Below are positions 1-46,949 of a DNA stretch of 64,000 bases, piece by piece. This DNA comes from Prochilodus magdalenae (lineage: Eukaryota; Chordata; Actinopteri; Characiformes; Prochilodontidae). How positions within the stretch are numbered: position 1 is the stretch's first letter; the number at the start of each line of letters is the position of its first letter. Below the pieces are notes generated by a model. That model saw only the letters and a list, made by a program, of their open reading frames with translations. It had not been told where the DNA came from and did not search any database. Where the stretch lies: contig JAMWET010000608.1 of assembly GCA_024036415.1 (NCBI GenBank), forward strand, positions 124,001 through 188,000, read 5' to 3'. The translations under genes were made by a program, and so were the position numbers.

Positions 1-230
1 CATTTCTGACGATTCCGTCGTTGTAATGACCTGGTGTAAACCTTCCTGTGTTGTCGTCATGCTGATTTTTCATTAGTTTCCAAAGTGACTGTGCTATTTT
101 TTAGTTGATCTATTAATGGTGCTGATTTTTATTTGCTGTATGGTCATGTACCTGTGGAATGTTTTATTAATGTTAATGTTTTTTAACATTGTGCTTTTTT
201 TGCATATCTCATTCTGTCACCTGACCACAG

Positions 231-18078
<17,848 letters not shown>

Positions 18079-19420
18079 AAATGTGGACCACGATGTAAGA
18101 CATGGAAAGATATAAAATGATAAGCAGTAGCTCCATGAAGAAGCAATACACTCTCCAAATAAAGAAATATGGAAGTAAAGGAAAAAGGAAAGGAAATTGA
18201 AAAATTGAAAAATTGGTGAATGCTTTTTTTCTCTCTAAAACACAAAAGTTGTGTTGTCCACGTTTAGTGCCCTGGAGACCAGCACTAAGCAGCACTGGCC
18301 CATGAGTCTCTCCCTCTGAAATCCAGCCATGTTTCCCCCTCAAAGCCTCAGTGAAGTCCTTCCTCCTGACGGGAGCCGAGAGGAGGAAGAAAACCAGCGA
18401 GCAAGACTAAATGAGTAAGAGATGGAAAGTACAGAAACATGGCTAGATGTCATCATATATGGCAAGGGTGGGTGGTGCTTTAGAGCTGGGTGCAATTTTG
18501 GTTGGATACCACAAAAGCCCCTCCCACCATCTCGAACCACACCCAGTCCCACTCTGCCCCTCCCTCTGCTTCCTGACTGTGACTCAGTAAAAGAAACATC
18601 GCATTCTGCTAGGTATTGTGAAATGTTAGAACTGGGGAGGGCGGGAGTTAACATTTACTGTGTATAATAAAGAAAAATCTTGGTTCAGTTGTTGTAAAAG
18701 TCTGTTCTGAAACAGCCAGATCTATATATTTTCACAATTATATGTGTTTGTGTGTGAGCGAGTGCGTGCCTATGCACACCAACACTTTTTTTTGGGAAGT
18801 GCAGTTTTCAGTTTTGTTTTGTTTTGTTTTTGTTTTGATTTTTTTTTTTAGTGTGCTTCATTATTCTCCCCTTGAATGCCCATTTTAGGAAGTGTTGGTC
18901 CCATCACAAAAGAGAAAAGTCAAATAAATTTGGACGATATTTCTGGTTTTGTTTATTTGTATTATCTTCATTTTTATATTTAAAAGCTACCTCACGACGA
19001 AAAAAACACCAAAGTTATAATCCGGATGTGAACTCTCCATCAGTAGATCAGGAGGATCTAAGACAGAAGGACATATCCTGGCTTCGTTCAGTCCATCTTC
19101 ATAAGGTGCTATTAGTTTAATTCTGTCAGTCATTACTCCCTCAGTTCCCCACACCCTCTCCCTACGAACCTCACCCAACTCACACAGCCTGCTCTGAGGA
19201 TGCAGAACGAGCGGAATCGTCAAAGGAAAGAGGGGCTCCTTTGAAAGAGCCGTAATTCAGTTCCAACGGTGTCCCGAGCAGGATGTGTGCATGTGCGTGA
19301 GGGTGTGTATATTTTTGTTATAATTAATATTATTATGATCTTTTTTTTGTTTGTTCTCTTTTTTTTCCATCCTGGTTTTGTTACGATTTTAATTAATGTA
19401 AATTGGAAATAAAGGAAAAA
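18079..19420 (+). other. col2a1: col2a1 3' UTR with several polyadenylation signals
   Basis: Non-coding tail after the collagen stop. AATAAA hexamers are visible at 18158-18163, 18666-18671, 18923-18928 and 19408-19413. The last is followed by an A-rich stretch and then by AT-rich sequence, so I place the longest transcript end near 19420. T-rich tracts lie at about 18787-18850 and 19340-19367. Open frames in this stretch have no family resemblance and look fortuitous. The exact end is inferred, not shown. Confidence 0.6.
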
Positions 19421-20344
19421 ACAAGGAATGTGAAGTCACATTTTAATTGAGTTTTCATTCAGTTAAGAAATTCACATTTAAGCGAACTAGAATGCATGTG
19501 TGTGTTGAGTTTTCCTGTGAAAGATGGTGTGCATGAGTGTACATAGTCATGTAACAATAAAATCAACATTTCGATCAATAGATTGATACATTTATGCTAA
19601 AGTTATGCTAATGCTATAATGCTAGCAGGCTATATACTCATGTCCTCCTCAGTGGGTCCAGATATATACTGCATTTTCAAATGTGATGCAACACACCAAA
19701 GCTGGCTGACTGCAGCAGAGTCATATAATGTGGAAAGGTCATGCCAGCCTTTACTGGCTTTATCATCTTTCTTAAACAATTGAGTCATTCTAGATTCAGT
19801 GGTATTACTGACAAACCAGTGTTAAGACCCACATACACAGTCATCTTTACTCCCGGCTCAACTTTTCTCAGTACAGTTCTTATACTGTATAAAGACAGTC
19901 TTTGACTCTCAGTGGCCTCTCAAACAACCTACTTGGGAACTCCACTGAACTGAGAGCTGTTAAAACCAAGACCAGATTCCTCTTTGATCAAGAAACTCTG
20001 TATGTTATTGTCCAACTTACAGAGCTGCCTACCTTGCAAACTGAACTCACTGATACTCTCAGCCACAGGTTTTGCCACACATATATGGTAATATGCAAAA
20101 GTCTTAGGTAGACAATAACATCGTTTTAAAATATGTATCTTACGAGCATATTAGAATAAATATACAAATTTAAATACAGTAAAACAACAAGGTTTGTGTT
20201 CCAAGCTGTTCTAAATGCCTTGGTTGGTAGAGCAGAAGGAAGTGTGGGATTTCTGTGCTATGGGGAAGAAAGATAAAAGTTACCAGGAACAATAAATAAA
20301 GATAAATTTAGACTGATATGATCAATATTTATTTAGCTACACAT

Positions 20345-20795
20345 ATAGAAGTAGTGTCTCTCAGTATGGCATCACCCACCCATATCTCAGCATGAAGTTG
20401 TGAAGGTTCCTAATAGTGTCCTGCAATAACTCATCCCATGCACCCTGAATATTCTCTGTGCAGATTATGTGGTAGTGGTGGAGGTAGAGTGACACCAGGC
20501 CTTATGGGTGTGTGACAACAAACCGTTCATCCTGGTGCTGACCACAGTGCCTCCACACATGGATTCGTTGGTTGTCCTCACCAAGACAAAAGGGGAACTT
20601 GACACTGAAGGTGACCCACTAGCGTAACACCATTGCAGTCTTTGGTGACTCTGTTAAGGGCAGTCATCATAACGGTCTGTGTGCGTGTAGTCCTGAGTCG
20701 TTCAGCCGTCTGCCAATGATCACTGCTCATTGAAGGTCTGCAATCATGGATGTTGTGTGGGTCAGGTACAGCGATAAGGCCTTACGCCACATGCA
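20345..20795 (-). pseudogene. Tc1-like transposase relic
   Basis: Read on the minus strand, one frame gives RRLNDSGLHAHRPL, then stop codons, then VWRHCGQHQDERFVV. This matches the order of the Tc1-like transposase segments (R-RRL--GLRARRP and VWRR-GERY). Several stops and shifts make it inactive. By eye the DNA aligns with the plus-strand copy at about 47150-47900 (shared GATTGCAGAC-TTCA-TGAGCAG, GACTCAGGACTACA-GCA, GTCACCAAAGACTGCA-like blocks). Confidence 0.7.
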
Positions 20796-21399
20796 TGGCT
20801 GAGTGTGAAACATATATATACACATATACGTGTGTGTGTGTTATTTATTTTATTCAGATTAAAGGGGATAGTATTTTCTACTCTATAACTCTTTTCCCTG
20901 ACAAATTAGATGGATTGTCATATATTTGATCTATTTCTGTATTTGTAAATGTGTTGTAAAGTCATAGTGCAGTTAAGGTCTGTAGAAAGCAGATGCTTGA
21001 ATATTAATTCAGGAAAAAAGTTTGGTATTCTTTGGTATTCTTACCTATCCAGAGATGCAGACCTGTCTACCTCAGGGTGGCGTGGTGCAAATTGGTTAAC
21101 TCAGTTGGTCTTTCTCAGCCTTGGAATTTTAATTATGCATGGGATACCTCTGAATAACTTCACAGTGTGCCATAACATTAGGGTTGAACAATCTGAGTAA
21201 CATTTTTTTTTTTTTTGCTAAATCACACTGTGACTGCAATTCATGTTGTGATCGTATTTTCTATAAATGAAGGCACAGATCTTTTTTTTTTGCCAAGAAA
21301 ACCTGAATATCCACTTTTTTCTGCATGACCACTGAATGTAGTGTGCCAGAGAGTCAGCAGCCTATGGTTGTGATGTCACAAAACATGGAGGTTTGGTTG

Positions 21400-21565
21400 G
21401 TGCACAACTCCAGTACTGGCAGTGTTCAATACAATTCTGGTAGCTCTTTCACCCAAAACACACTCATTAAACCTAGAAAAGAACGGCTGAGTTGAATCAG
21501 GTGTGCTTGACCAGGTAAACTACCAAACTCCAGGACTGGAGCAGTACATCCCTGGTCCAACTTAT
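21400..21565. repeat. Short dispersed repeat
   Basis: Contains CACAACTCCAGTACTGG at the left, GAGTTGAATCAGGTGTGCTT in the middle and AACTCCAGGACTGGAGCAGT at the right. The central motif is shared with 49893-49920 and, more weakly, with 10215-10325. It is an old interspersed element common in fish non-coding DNA; the family is not named here. Confidence 0.45.
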
Positions 21566-22479
21566 CTACAGGCAGTTCACAAGCTCACAATTGTTATTAG
21601 ATTACATTTAGCCATCTAATATTTAAGATAGTGTTTTAGATAATTTAGGTTATGATTATATTAATTGCAGCTTTTGCAATGTAATGATTGCACTGCTATA
21701 AACTGGAAGTTTAATATTAAAACACCCTAATTTCTGTTGTATGTAGAATCTTTGTAAATCTCAAAACGTGCCGTTTGGTGGAAAGCAAAATTAGTTTCTA
21801 ATTTAATGTGCTTAATGTGTGGAAGGCAGCATTACCAAACCAGAAAAGTGCATTTCCAGAACAAGAACTGTTAAACCAAACATTGTGTTGCCACTGAAGC
21901 TAGCTGTGTGTGTTAGCAGCCAGGCAACACTGAAGCAGCCACCCAACATGGGACCCTTAGGGGGTATTTTACACACTGCCCGCATAGAACAACAGAATGT
22001 AAATGAGCCCTGTTCTGGTTGGCTCCCGTGTACTGTACCTCATTCAAACGTATGAATACTCATAACTATGACTGGGCGGGGCTAGGTGGTTTTAATGGTG
22101 TCAAACAATGAATTAAAACCATCATAAAACCTAGCAAAATGAAATGACTGGGACTACGTTTTGAAACAATGTTTATATTAGACAAAAAAACTATTTTATT
22201 TCACAATTAATTAATGGATTACTCAAAACACTCGAGCTATTAATAAATAAACACGTTTCCATAAACCTCTTGGAGTACATAATAATAAATAAAAGTACAT
22301 CTGATAAAGCGAGCATATTTGGATTGTTTGTATTCATTCTACCTGCGTATGTAGTCGCTGGACAGGCAGCACGCTTCACAGGCCAACTGGAAAATTCAAG
22401 GGCTCGATCCCCAATGGCTGCCGACTAGTCATATCGTGCCCTGCTTTTGTGCCTGGCATTCCGTCAATTAGTATGAAGT

Positions 22480-22782
22480 GCACTACGTAGGACGTAGGGA
22501 GCCATTTCAGATACAGCCTGCGTTGCCTCAGCGACACAACATGCTTCCTAAACGTGAGCGTGCTCTTGCCCCGTGACTTGGCTTCAGCCAATCAGAAGCG
22601 ACATGACCCCCAGTCGGCCGGCGACGGAGAGAGCGAGAGTGGCGCTGAGCTGCGGAGGCGAGTCAGACAGTGAAGAGCACCGCGGAGGGACAGGGGCTAC
22701 AACAGCAGCTTTGCAAGCGGAGGTCCCCAAAGTACTGTGGGAAGACATGGTCTTGTCTTCAGGATTGACATAACATTTAAAG
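22480..22782 (+). promoter_or_regulatory. Cryptochrome promoter and non-coding first exon
   Basis: A locally GC- and CpG-rich block in otherwise AT-rich DNA, with CCAAT at about 22588 and no clear TATA box, ends in AAAG followed by donor GTAATG at 22783. The next good acceptor in phase with a gene is 24631-24633, 14 bases before the cryptochrome start codon, so this block is most likely promoter plus untranslated exon 1. An E'-box-like AACGTG sits at 22551-22556. An ATG at 22603 opens a 56-codon upstream frame ending at 22771-22773. The transcription start is not visible. Confidence 0.65.
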
Positions 22783-24633
22783 GTAATGTATCAGTTGGAC
22801 CTATTTCTGAAAACAGTTATGGCGTCAGTTAAAAAAAACGCGGTGTTGTAGTTACATAACTCTTGCGTCGGTGACCCAATTTCGCTTCTGTTTTTGTTTT
22901 AAAGTTTGATAAGCACGCTTTCCACAGAGTCTAAATATGTTTGCTGTTTCGCCAGGGACTGTTTCGCTGTTTTGTGAAGGTAATGGGGCTCCAGAGGAGT
23001 TTAAACCATCCGTGTTTACCCGGGCAGTCTTGTCAGTTTCACCCAGTTAGGTCTGACCTAATTTCGACTCCAAGATGCTCGGTGTTCTGGAGACCTGTGT
23101 GTCTGGTGGCTCTGACGAAAGACTTAGCATGCGTACTTCGCATCATTTTGTTGAGTTTACACTATCATTAGGACCGACAATGAAACACAGTGGTGATACA
23201 TTTATGCATAGTTTGATGATTTAAAAGATTAGTTAAAAGATAAAAGATAACATTATACATAATACCACTGTGGTCTGTGATTGGGACTCTTAAATGGAAA
23301 CTGTAATAGACCTGCATGTATAATCCCCTTTAAATTGCCCAGTAATCTACCAGTGTTTTAGTGTAACATACGAGTTTGAATGGATTTTATCTAGATTCTC
23401 CTGAATGGAGGCGATTGCTCATTTCAGCCAAATAATTCCACTCACAATCCCATTGTGGAAACTCCATTTTGAGTGTCTGCCAGTGTGGACATCACTGTTG
23501 TGTCAGACCTTTGAGTCAGACGTTGAATCTGCCAGTAACCAAATGGCACAAAATACGAAAGGCGACAGAAAGCTCAGATGCACAGTATAGATGCCAGAGT
23601 AAGCGTGAGGAATTCCTAGCCACGACAGAAAAGCAGGAGGATATTGCGAAATTGAGAACTGATTGTTTCTGCTGTTGTTATACTCAACATTTAGCTGTAG
23701 CCTGAATTTAACTGTATTTACATTTTATGTGGCACAATTTATATTATATGTTTTAATTTTCTAATATGTTAAACTCAGGAAATAAAATGTATTCCTGTGC
23801 TAAATATTTAGTATTTTGAGTGTTAGAACATTTGATGGGGGAAGAATAGAATAGGTCATTTGATATTCATTTTGCAGATGACTGTATGCTTCTAGTAAAT
23901 GCTTTTGTACCCAATATGTTAAACTCAGAAATTAAACTGAAATTCAGTGCTAATATTTTCCGAGAAATTTATGTTTTATTGTTTTATTAATTGATGTTTT
24001 GATGTTTTATGTTGTTTACTATAGAACATATCTATTTATGTTTAGAAGTACATGTAATTAGAAGAAGGGTAGTGTATAAAGTTTTGCAGATAACTGCTTG
24101 TTCTTCTTAGTAAATACTATTATTTACTCAATATATTACACTTAGTAAACTGTTAAATTCTAGTAAATGGTATATTTAAGGTAGTTCACTATAGGACATG
24201 TGATAACCTATTTAGAAAAATGTGTAATTTGATAGTGGGGTGTTCACAAGTATTGCAGGTCACGGTATGTTCTTTTTCTTAGTAAATACTTTCATTTACT
24301 GGCACAAGGTACTCCTTCTTCATTCTTGTTTTGTATGGTATGCTGACTTATCCCAGAAGACTAGCATTGTGTCTCGATGCTATGTGTTTATAAACCCATA
24401 ATCAATGTGATATGATCCGATGAATTTTCAGGAGCATTTTTTTTTTTTGAAAATGGCTTCTTAGGACTCCATAACCTTCTAGATTAGATTAATAATAATT
24501 TAAATACAACAATAATAATTAAATTACAACAATAATAATGCAATTATAACAATAATAATTCAGTTACAGCCTCTTGGGTCTATGTGATTGTTTCAGCTGA
24601 TGAATTCCTGTCCTGATTCTGTATCATTAACAG
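22783..24633 (+). other. Cryptochrome leader intron
   Basis: Intron between the non-coding first exon (donor GTAATG at 22783) and the start-codon exon (acceptor CAG ending at 24633). It is AT-rich. It contains the D-box at 22851-22860 and a RORE-like AGAATAGGTCA at 23848-23858 with one mismatch to the consensus, and near 24500 an AATAAT-rich stretch. No coding exon is supported here. Confidence 0.5.
22852..22859 (-). promoter_or_regulatory. D-box (PAR-bZIP site) next to the cryptochrome first exon
   Basis: GTTACATAAC at 22851-22860 is, on the minus strand, GTTATGTAAC, a 10 of 10 match to the PAR-bZIP/E4BP4 consensus RTTAYGTAAY. It lies about 70 bp downstream of the first exon's donor. In zebrafish, D-boxes bound by TEF-type factors are known to drive light-induced clock genes including a cry1 gene; applying this here is inference. 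Confidence 0.5.
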
Positions 24634-40534
<15,901 letters not shown>

Positions 40535-42490
40535 AGGGACATATCATCAGCTGAAGTGAGCGAGCGCAGCACTGAACAACTGAGCATAGCACATTGTGAA
40601 CAGCACCTCTTAAAACAGCTTTGTAAAATAATTTTTTACATTTCCCCGTTTTAATTTTTTTTTTTTTTTTTGAGGGTATAGGGTGTTAGGGTGCAATTAT
40701 TTTTGGTCATTGTACCATTAATGCAGTAATTTGGTAGGTCTGAAACAGGGTAAGTAGACGAAAACCACTTTAAAAAAAATACATTTTTGGGGGGGATTTT
40801 TTGTTTGTTTAATTTGCATAAATGCCACATCCCTTTACAGAACACTGATACCTATAAAATTATAGTATTTTTAAATCATTTCACATCATGCAGGATGTAG
40901 ATGACATTTTTTTTTGCAGCCAGCAGTCCTTCAGGAGTATTCTTATGCAGCCAGTTAGGAGAACATTACTACCAGCACCTGCCTAATGTTGGATGCATAT
41001 TCTAGCTACTAAGAGTATACTTCTACATGCAAAACCTTTTTTTTTTTTACAGTAACTCTCAAAAATGGTACATCTCTAACTTTTTAAACAGAAGATTTAT
41101 AGTTGGATTTTATATTTTAATATTTTGTCAGTCCCTGTTGAATGTAACAGCTTTTCAACTGTACATAAATATGAACAACAAACAGAACACAAAAAGAATC
41201 CTGGAAACTGTAGCATGGTAGAGATTGTAAATTGATTTGTAAAATAAGAATTATTTGGATTTATTAGAAGTAATGTACTGATCTGGCTAATTCTGTTCTG
41301 TGTACAAAGAAGTAAAATGATGTATCATAAGCAGATGATTTTTGGATGTTTAGTAGTGTAGTGGTCCTTAGAGAATCACAAGGCATTCACATTGTAAGGA
41401 ATATGTGAGTTTTTGGACTGACTCTAGCATATTTTTGTATTTTTCATGGTCAAACTGGGCCAGACCTCAGCCAGCAGATGCCTAATGTCAGGGCCTAAAG
41501 CACGAGGAGAAACTGCTAAGACTGAGGTGTGACTCTAAAAAAACTAAACTGTATGCCAGATATTTATCACTACATGTTTTTAGTGACCAGGTCTCATGGT
41601 TTATTGTAAATTAGCTTCAACTCCTTGTGGATTTCCGGTCACACCTTAGTCTAGCACTTTACCTAAACTTTCAGATTGTGCAGGACGACCCTGTTGTCTC
41701 ATTTCTTTTCAGTCTCGTGTCGGTTATTAGTATTATTTATTTATTTTGTCAGCTAAGACCATGCGTTGCTGTAAATTAGCTTTTTTCTTTCCATTTTTAT
41801 CTTTAGCATGACTCAACACGATGTAATGCATAGTGTTACGTAGCTTTGTATCAATGAAACAAATGAAAAACATCTGCCCAATAGTCTTAAATGTACTTGA
41901 AGGTAAACTCAAATACTGTACATACAGTAAGTTATTAGACTGCACTGGTATTTTAAAAAAAATCCAGGAAACAGACAATTATCACAAAAAAGCTGTTTTA
42001 GTTTAGCCAATAATTTGGTTTCTTCAGAGGTACTTTTGTTTTTTTCAGAACAAAGAAAATTGACTCCTTCGTTCACAGGTTTTCTTTTGTGTATTGTTTT
42101 TCTCTATACCCTCAAATGGATGGAGCTGCAATTTTTCTTTTTTAATCAGATTTCCTAAAGCCTCAGATTAAGCATAAGTATTTATGTAAGGGAAGTGATG
42201 TACAGCTGGAGCAGGTGTCATGTCATTATATGAATACTGAGCGCGTTGCCTCTCCTCAGGGACAAAGATAACTGTATAGAACGAGAAGACCTTTTACTTT
42301 CCATCTCGCATTCTAGCCAGTCTGTCACCTTTTATTTTTTTCCTCCCTGCTTTTCGTTTACCCCAGAGAAAGAAACCTAGCACCAAGTGTTACAGCAGTG
42401 TCCAAAGGATTAATTTTTTTTCTTTGTCATTACGCACAGACCAAAATATGTAATAAAAGAAATAAAACGCATGCCTTTGTGCAAAAACAC
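40535..42490 (+). other. Probable cryptochrome 3' UTR
   Basis: AT-rich non-coding sequence after the inferred stop at 40532-40534. It is free of splice-bounded coding exons. AATAAA occurs at 42452-42457 with a second overlapping copy at about 42462, which I take as the likely transcript end. T-rich stretches occur at 40660-40680 and 41038-41050. The extent is inferred from the first strong paired polyadenylation signals. Confidence 0.45.
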
Positions 42491-45400
42491 AGAACAAAGA
42501 CAGCAGAACAAAAGCAAGCTTTTTTCATAGAAGAATAATTTGCAGCCTAAAAGTACTAGTAATTTGCAGATAACCATCCCCCACCATCACCACCCCCCCC
42601 ACCCCCAACGCCCAGAAATAAGCAGTCAAAGTGCCTAATTGGACATTGTGCTTCTATTTATTGAAAACAGACCGATCTGTATTTTCCCTTCATAGAATGA
42701 TCAAATTACTACTAAAAAGTAAAGATTTTTTGCTGGTCAATTTAGCAAAGGTCAGTGCAAACAAGGCGAAACACGTTTACAGTGTCACTACTTCAGGTGT
42801 CCAGCAAAGAGCTTTTTTTTCTGTGCATCTGTAATGTATAGCTATAGGCCATAAACCTTTCTGCCTAGGTGTGCATGGGTGAACATGTGAGATGTAATGA
42901 CGCAAACTGTTCTGATTTTGTGTTTGTGCTGTTCCTGGACCTGTTATTGGCATAGTTACAACTGTACAGCAAATGGCGTAGAAAAGGGGCTGTCGACCAG
43001 GTGAACAGCTGACTTCATTTTTGAATGTGGAGAGTGCTTTTGACTGTAAATTCTCTGTGCTGTTGTAGTTACCTGTACTTTGTCACAGTGGAATAAGTGA
43101 ACCATCTCTGTTTCTCATTTGGATTTGTTTTGTTTCTTTTATTTTACGTTCTGTGAAATACATGTTTGATTTGTATCTGCACTTTCTCTCTGTCCTCCAG
43201 TCTGTAAACAGTTGTACTTGTGCAAATTCAGGTTGATGACAGAAGTAAATTGTTGAAACTGGTTTCATTAAGTTGAATATTGCCCTCATTAACCTATTTC
43301 TTGGAATACTCTAAAACTTATTACATGGCATACACGTGCCTCGGTCAGTCAAAGACAAACCAGTTGAAAAGGTGTCTAGAGAAAGTGTCCTTCCTAAATG
43401 GAAAATATGGAAAAAAGATATGAATGCTTAAAGTTTAATTACTATTTAGAGTAGTCCATAGGATCGTTGAGTACCTCATGGAAGGCCCACCATCCAGGTC
43501 AACATTAGCCAACTCCCAACCCCCAACAACAAACATTGACAGACCATCACAAAATAACAAGCACATACACACTTCAACAGACCGCCATATTAGTTAACAC
43601 TTTTACAGTCCTTATCAGGAGGACAGAGGACGTCTACCCACCATTACTCTTCGTGCATGGCGGGCCATGGTACAAGCCAATGGCAGATGGTTACAGTATA
43701 CTGGTTTTGTTGGTGGTGGTAGTTATGCTGGTCAGTGGGGTTTTAATGCCCTGCTAAATGAGTGGCTGCTGAATTCCCTAATTTTAAGAGCTGAGAAAGA
43801 TAATATGATATATTATGTCACAAAAATCTTTTCTGGGAATATAGTGGATATTAGATGTAGTGATACATATTAACAACACATGAAATGTTGAATTAAATAC
43901 AATACTCATAGTGATTAATTTATTCCCTCTAAGACCTGTGTGGTATTTCTGACACACTGTCACATCTAACAAACTAGATTGTAAAGCCAATGCAGTGTTA
44001 CGAGTCCTGCCCAAGAACTTTTATTGGTGTACTGCAGCATAGTTACCCAGACCGAAAATCAAAACCCCGGTCTCCCACACGGGGTGGTAGTTTACTGACA
44101 GGTGGTGGTGTTATCTGTTGTGCCACACTAACGAACTAGGACAGTAGAGCAGGTCACCTCTCGCCATGCAGTGTCTATACATGGTGACCACAAAGACCAC
44201 AATAACTGCCCCTTCGCTTGACGCAGAACAGTAAAAGTGAGAAGTAACATGTTTAGTAAACAACACAGCAACTTATTCACCAAAATACTCTTAATATTGC
44301 AAGTTTGGCGCTTCCCATGAGCTTCTGTCTGTCCACAGTCACATGAGCTGGTATCAGAACTCTACAGACTCCAGCCTGTGGAATAAAAAAAAAAAAGAAG
44401 ACTGCATAGTGAAACCATAGACACAAATATCATTTCACATTTGAAACAGTGTGGAGTGTTGCATAGAGTGCCTAGTACCAAATGGGGGCACTGTTGGTAT
44501 ATTTAAAAAAAAATCATGAGGGAAAGTCTAACAAACTCTAAAAAAATTAAATTTTCATTTACTTATTTGTTTATTTATTTCTGCTTCTAACGTGTGTTAT
44601 GCATTAAGAACGATGATGATTCTGTAATATGTGTTACTACTACTGTTACAATAATAACACTGAGCAATACTGAGATTCATTCTATATGAGTGGAGGAAAC
44701 GGGAAACTAGAGGACAGCTAAAACTAAGCAGGTGCAGGCAAAGCATATATCCAGTACTCTATACTGTATCTACACATCTATGGATATCTTTGCGGTTTAC
44801 TTGACTATGACTTACACAATGATTTTTAATAGTCTGTTATTGTTTTTCCTTTAAGTTAGGTGCACATGATGTCCTGTACCTCAACCTTGTCAGTTGGGGG
44901 AACTGAGTCCACATCAACAGATCCGCTCTGTTCTTTCTCTCACTGGCTTGGCCTTGGCACAGATATTGAGAAAGAGTGGGCTGAGATGTTTTTAGACCCT
45001 TGAGAGGGAGAGAAATGGGGCCTCTTGTCCCCTTTCCCTGACCTCGCGTCACCTACCCTTGTTTCAGTCACCATGGGACTTGAATACAAAAGTTTGTCCA
45101 CAAATCCAATGGAAAACCTTTTTTCCTCTCCCTACACTGGCATCACCACTTGATGAATCCGAATGAAACTCACTTGAGTTTCCTGTCCTCTGAATACACG
45201 GTGGTCTTGAGCTGCGGTTATGTGGGTTCCTTGCCTGGGACCCTGATTTGTATGTTAGGGGCCAAAGCTGGTTGCCTCAGTAACCGTGTTGAATCGCTCT
45301 CACCCTCCCACCCCGAATCCCCAACCTCCACTCTCAGAAGCCTATGAAACAAAACAAACATTGTCCCCTTAACAAGGCGAGGAGAGACAGCGCTCTGTAT

Positions 45401-46940
45401 GCGAGCGAGAGACATTCAGGTCATATTAGTCCTCGCTCATTGAGTCTAGCCTGAAGATGAGACGGATCACACATTCTCTCACACATCCTCCGGTCAGTGC
45501 TTGGAGACTTGAGCTCTAGAACCTAAGGGTGAGCCCAGCAGTGAGTCCAGCAAGGCAGCACTGTGCCCCCAAGCTACTTTTTCACATAACAGCAGAAGAG
45601 TAAAAGGTATTTCACTAGAAAGTAACTAATGCTACACCTTAATAATTCAGTACCATGCAAACCTATGACCAAAATTCATTTGTTTCGTTTTCAGTCAATC
45701 CATTATTTCAGAAGATCGTTTTGAAGAGAAGAGATATAAGATATTCCACTTCCATAAGATATAGAAAAATGAAATAATAGAAAAAATCGAATTTGCAAGA
45801 AACTTATTTTTTCAAAAAATGAAAAGGGACTGTTAACAACCATTGCAGAACTTAGTAGGCCATTGAATTCATCACTATCAGATTTACAGTACCTAAAGCT
45901 TTCTTTGAGGGACAGGTGACAAACTCTGTGAGAAGACAACTCAGCACTATGCATCTAAAAGGATGTGTAGATGGCTAGAATATTGTCACTGTCCAAAGAA
46001 AAACAAGTATCTCCAAAATGGCAACTTTACAGGAGAGGGCAAAAACCTTATTTAACTCTAATGGAACAAGACTCTTCCAAGCTATTATAGGCCACTTCTG
46101 TCAGTCCATTCATTGTGACATTTTCACACTGTAAAGAGCAGCTGGAGTGTTCAGATAGCATAGATGTAAAAATGGACAGAAATTGAGATACATAGTTTAT
46201 ATTGGACAGTGTCGATATTTATAAACAGTCAAAGAAGCTTCTGGTGCTCTCAGAACAAAGGACTGACCACAACAGTCCTTAAAATCAGTTAATGGGTTTA
46301 GACGACTCAAATCATGAGAAGCAGAAGCAATCCAACCAGCTAACAAGACTGAACTTTGGACGTGTGGAAAAATATCCCTGCAGATTTCGCTGTAAGTTTG
46401 AATGAATGCAAGCTGTAATAAAGGCAAGCAGTGGGCATGCTAAATACTGCAAAGCTAGCTATTCTGTTTTTGTTTTTCATCACTCTAAAAGATAGATAGC
46501 TAAAATGGACATATAAACAAACAAATGGTCTCTCACTTTTGCACAGTACTGCGAACTGTTCTTCTAATTGCAATACCAGTTAATGATACTCATTTATACC
46601 ATGACTGAGGTTTAGTATTCAGACTAAATATATATAAACTGCAGTATCTTCCAGTCTATCATACATTCTTGCTGTTTTCTTCTGATATGAGCTCTTGTTT
46701 GTTCATGGTAGCTGTCAGTGGTGGCATTAACTCTGCTTGGGTATGTGCTGACTGACAAATGTACACATTTGCAGTGGCAAAGTCATTTCCTGTGAAACAC
46801 CCAGCTGTGACTCTGCTTTTGTCTTGCATCATCACAATGGCTGAATCTTGTAAGAAGTCTATTTGTAGAGTCTCAGAGCTACTTAAGATGATCTATTTTG
46901 CTCATGTGTTTCCCACCCCACATCATCTAAAATGTCATAT
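42491..46940. other. Intergenic region between cryptochrome and gpr37l1, left part
   Basis: No gene supported. It contains a C-rich stretch at 42580-42606 and the second SINE-like copy at 43987-44136; otherwise it looks unique. Several short open frames lack known motifs. Confidence 0.5.
43987..44136. repeat. SINE-like or MITE-like element, copy 2
   Basis: Diverged partner of 25686-25832: CAGTGTTACGAGTCCTGCCC, TTTTATTGGTG, TTACCCAGACC, CCCCGGTCTCCCACAC, GGTGGTGGTGTTATCTG. The B-box-like region reads AAAATCAAAACCCC, more decayed than in copy 1. The left half seen in copy 1 is missing. Confidence 0.6.
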
Positions 46941-46949
46941 TATTCACAG

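Larger units (their letters stand above)
19421..22480. other. Intergenic region between col2a1 and cryptochrome
   Basis: No supported gene. It contains a Tc1-like transposase relic (20345-20795), a short dispersed repeat (21400-21565), homopolymer T tracts near 21204 and 21281, and otherwise AT-rich unique-looking sequence. Short open frames lack splice context or family motifs. Confidence 0.55.

Noticed and set aside
18340..19223. Open frames on both strands after the collagen stop
   Set aside because: They lie in the 3' UTR, have no known motifs or splice context, and overlap simple T-rich sequence.
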